Positions 61,904-64,000 of a stretch of DNA of 64,000 nt are shown piece by piece; position 1 is the first letter of the stretch, and each line of letters opens with the position of its first letter. The stretch comes from Blautia hydrogenotrophica DSM 10507 (lineage in GTDB: Bacteria; Bacillota; Clostridia; Lachnospirales; Lachnospiraceae). A program made the position numbers and the translations under genes. The notes under the pieces were generated by a model. That model had not been told where the DNA came from. It saw nothing but the letters and a program-made list of their open reading frames with translations, and did no database searches. The DNA is taken from positions 1,426,001-1,490,000 of the forward strand of contig NZ_CP136423.1 in the NCBI RefSeq assembly GCF_034356035.1, in the 5' to 3' direction.

Positions 61904-63319
61904 ATGAGACTGTTTATGGATCAGGATTTTTTGTTGCAGACGGATACCGCTAAGGAACTATACCATGAGTGCGCCGCTAAACTTCCGATTATAGATTACC
62001 ATTGTCATGTGAACCCAAGGGAGATCGCTCAGAATCAAAAATTTCAGAATCTGACGCAGCTTTGGCTCAAGGAAGATCATTATAAATGGCGTCTGATGCG
62101 GATGAGTGGGGTAGAGGAAAGATATATTACGGGGAAGGCGAGTGACTGGGAAAAGTTTGAAAAGTGGGTGGAGACGTTGGAACGAAGTGTGGGAAATCCG
62201 CTGTATCACTGGTGCCATTTGGAGTTACAGCGATATTTTGGATATTATGGAGTGCTGAACACAGAGAATCGAAAAGAGGTCTGGGACTTTTGTAGTCAAA
62301 AGCTGTCTCGAGGAGAAATAGGGGCGAGGGAGCTGATTAAGCAATCTCGGGTAGCACTCATCTGTACAACGGACGATCCTACGGACTCTCTGAGATGGCA
62401 TAGGGAATTGAGAGAGGATACACAGTTTGTAACCCAAGTTCTGCCTACCTGGCGGCCGGACAGACTGTTGGAGATTGAAAAAGATGGTTTTTTGCAGTAT
62501 ATAGAGAAGCTGGAACAGCTCAGTGAGGTGAAGATTCAGTCAGTCGCTGATTTGAAGTCAGCAGCCGAGAAAAGAATGGATTATTTTCAGGAGTTTGGAT
62601 GTAAGCTTGCAGATCACGGAATGGAAAATATTTACTGTGTAAGGCAGTCGAGAGAGGAAGTGGAAGCCGTGTTAAAAAAAAGGCTGCGCGGAGAAAGTAT
62701 CGCCGAGGAAGAAATTATGAAATATAAGATGGAGTTGCTCTCATTTTTTGCATCGCAGTACCAAAAGAGAAATTGGACAATGCAGCTTCATCTGGGGTGT
62801 CATAGAAACAGCAATACGCGAGAGTTTCAGAGATTGGGGGCAGATACTGGCTTTGACTGTATCAATAATGAGGTTTCTTCCAAACACGTGATCGGTTTTT
62901 TGGATGAACTGAACATAAGGGGAAATTTGCCGCGGATGTTGATCTATTGTTTGAACTCAGCTGACTATGAAATGATAGGTGCGGCTGTGAGCTGTTTTTC
63001 AGAGCCATTTTTGTCTCAGAAAGTGCAATTAGGAGCGGCCTGGTGGTTTCATGACTGCAAAGCGGGGATTGAGAAGCAGCTCGAGGTCTTTGCAAATTTA
63101 GGGAGTTTGGGAAATTTTGTGGGTATGCTTACCGATTCCAGAAGCTTTCTGTCTTATGTGAGGCATGAATACTTCCGAAGAATTTTGTGTAATCTATTAG
63201 GAAAGTGGGTAGAAGATGGAGAGTGCCCTAGAGATAAGAGGCATCTTAATAGGATTGTCAGAGATATCTGCTGTAAAAATGCAGTGAGATATTTTGGCTT
63301 CAATTTGAATACAATATAA
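61904..63319 (+). CDS. uxaC: Glucuronate isomerase UxaC
   Basis: 471 residues, amidohydrolase-like barrel. FLLQTDTAKELYHECAAKLPIIDYHCHVNP carries the metal-binding H-x-H, followed by ICTTDDPTDSL, MQLHLGCHRNSN, FDCINNEVSS and the C-terminal GMLTDSRSFLSYVRHEYFRRIL. It isomerises D-glucuronate to D-fructuronate (and galacturonate to tagaturonate). GAGGAG precedes ATG 61904 by 7 bases; an upstream TTG at 61880 is rejected. With the divergent uxuAB genes it gives the complete glucuronate to KDG route. No strong promoter was seen; a TATCCT at 61862 is a weak -10. Confidence 0.95.
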   Translation: MRLFMDQDFLLQTDTAKELYHECAAKLPIIDYHCHVNPREIAQNQKFQNLTQLWLKEDHYKWRLMRMSGVEERYITGKASDWEKFEKWVETLERSVGNPLYHWCHLELQRYFGYYGVLNTENRKEVWDFCSQKLSRGEIGARELIKQSRVALICTTDDPTDSLRWHRELREDTQFVTQVLPTWRPDRLLEIEKDGFLQYIEKLEQLSEVKIQSVADLKSAAEKRMDYFQEFGCKLADHGMENIYCVRQSREEVEAVLKKRLRGESIAEEEIMKYKMELLSFFASQYQKRNWTMQLHLGCHRNSNTREFQRLGADTGFDCINNEVSSKHVIGFLDELNIRGNLPRMLIYCLNSADYEMIGAAVSCFSEPFLSQKVQLGAAWWFHDCKAGIEKQLEVFANLGSLGNFVGMLTDSRSFLSYVRHEYFRRILCNLLGKWVEDGECPRDKRHLNRIVRDICCKNAVRYFGFNLNTI

Positions 63320-63401
63320 AGAATTTTTCTCCTATTTATCCATAATTCACAGAAAAATATTAGAAAATATCGACAAAAAATAAAGTTATTGGAAAAATAA
63401 A

Positions 63402-63430
63402 TTGACAACTCTGCTTTTTGCTGCTAACAT
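63402..63430 (+). promoter_or_regulatory. Promoter of the second GntR gene
   Basis: Consensus TTGACA (63402-63407), 17-base spacer, TAACAT (63425-63430). Confidence 0.75.
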
Positions 63431-63440
63431 GTGAAATATC

Positions 63441-63453
63441 AGATATGATATCT
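63441..63453. promoter_or_regulatory. Palindrome after the GntR promoter, candidate operator
   Basis: AGATATGATATCT is a perfect 13-bp palindrome near the expected start point, suited to autoregulation. Confidence 0.5.
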
Positions 63454-63484
63454 AAGAAAATAAAATTTGTGTTAGGAGAAAAAC

Positions 63485-64000
63485 GTGAGTATTCATACAG
63501 AGAGTATCACAGATCAATGTTATGATTTGATCTGGAAGAAAATACTGAATAAGGAGTATCTCCCAGGAGAACAGATTCCAACAAAGCAAATTGCAGAGGA
63601 TAATGGAATTAGTGTGATGCCTGTGAGGTTGGCGCTGAGAGAGCTGACGAACAACGGAATTGTACTCAATAAGGCGAGAGTAGGTTTTTTTGTCCGAGAT
63701 TTTACGAATCAGGAGATGCTGGATATTTCCAGAACTCGAAAAAACTATTTTTCATATTTAAATTTAGACAGACTACGCGAGATTTATGACGTGATTTATG
63801 AGAATGAAGGAGATAAATTCAGTAATATCAAATATCAGGAGTCTGATTTAGCTCTGCACAGTGAATTTGTTTTGGGAATTCCCAATGCATTCTTAAAAAG
63901 AGAGTATATACGTTTAAAACCGCTGTTCGCGATGGTTATGATTCGAGACAGCAGTATGGAGGATATACTTGTTTCTAGAGAAGAACATCTAGATATTCTG
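63485..64000 (+). CDS. GntR-family transcription regulator, cut by the window end
   Basis: The frame runs from GTG 63485 to the last base (172 codons) with no stop, so the 3' end is missing. AGGAG lies 6 bases before the start. The winged helix reads CYDLIWKKILNKEYLPGEQIPTKQIAEDNGISVMPVRLALRELTNNGIVLNKARVGFFV (seen in parts), the GntR pattern. The following helical part (LDRLREIYDVIYENEG, SDLALHSEFVLGIPN, MIRDSSMEDILVSREEHLDIL) is FCD-like. It is placed 165 bases after uxaC and is a natural candidate regulator of the glucuronate genes (inference). Confidence 0.88.
   Translation, partial: MSIHTESITDQCYDLIWKKILNKEYLPGEQIPTKQIAEDNGISVMPVRLALRELTNNGIVLNKARVGFFVRDFTNQEMLDISRTRKNYFSYLNLDRLREIYDVIYENEGDKFSNIKYQESDLALHSEFVLGIPNAFLKREYIRLKPLFAMVMIRDSSMEDILVSREEHLDIL

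Overview
The window reads as chromosomal DNA of a low-to-moderate G+C, strictly anaerobic Bacillota, most likely a Lachnospiraceae-type gut clostridium (inference). The pointers are the rimP-nusA-rnpM-ylxQ-infB-rbfA-nrnA-truB-ribF order, FabV, anaerobic NrdG, PPi-dependent phosphofructokinase beside pyruvate phosphate dikinase, strong AGGAGG-type ribosome binding sites and many TTG/GTG starts. Nothing in the sequence fixes the species.

Layout. 1-1650: an AT-rich edge with a DUF2975/XRE pair, a small membrane protein and a tRNA-Glu gene. 1839-6949: a PHP phosphoesterase and the parE-parC topoisomerase IV pair. 6964-19670: the translation/RNA operon from rimP to ribF, a Na/Pi symporter, then rpsO and pnp. 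19796-22302: nrdG, dut and fabV. 22340-35209: a large catabolic block. It has a DapA-like lyase facing a FadR-type GntR regulator, a complete branched-chain-amino-acid-type ABC importer, a second DapA-like lyase, an L-fucose isomerase, an aminotransferase and an FGGY kinase. 35269-42510: a Cys-rich DUF1292 protein, ClC antiporter, exonuclease III, a GH13-like protein with lost catalytic residues, a DUF5662 protein and PutP. 42515-46350: an accessory, decaying segment with a group II intron remnant, HxlR/nitroreductase, AraC, a broken EamA transporter and an IS110-like scrap. 46527-58886: glf, DUF6553, an M16C peptidase, era, recO, glyS, pfp and ppdK. 58922-64000: uxuB-uxuA facing uxaC, and the start of a second GntR regulator.

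How the genes work together. PFP and PPDK sit side by side and suit a PPi-linked glycolysis. UxaC, UxuB and UxuA give the three steps from D-glucuronate to 2-keto-3-deoxygluconate. The 22-35 kb block looks like an uptake-and-breakdown system for an unidentified compound. It joins an amino-acid-type importer to sugar enzymes, and its regulatory DNA carries repeated operator-like motifs and RNA-hairpin-rich leaders.

Most interesting signals: (1) the mixed 22-35 kb block with two divergent DapA paralogues; (2) two leaders in that block sharing a CTTG-loop hairpin whose stem differences all keep pairing; (3) three copies of a TCATCRGATRA-like motif at three promoters of the divergent GntR/DapA region; (4) a GH13 homologue lacking nucleophile and acid/base; (5) 71-bp tandem repeats after ppdK. 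All readings are by eye; no database or folding program was used.
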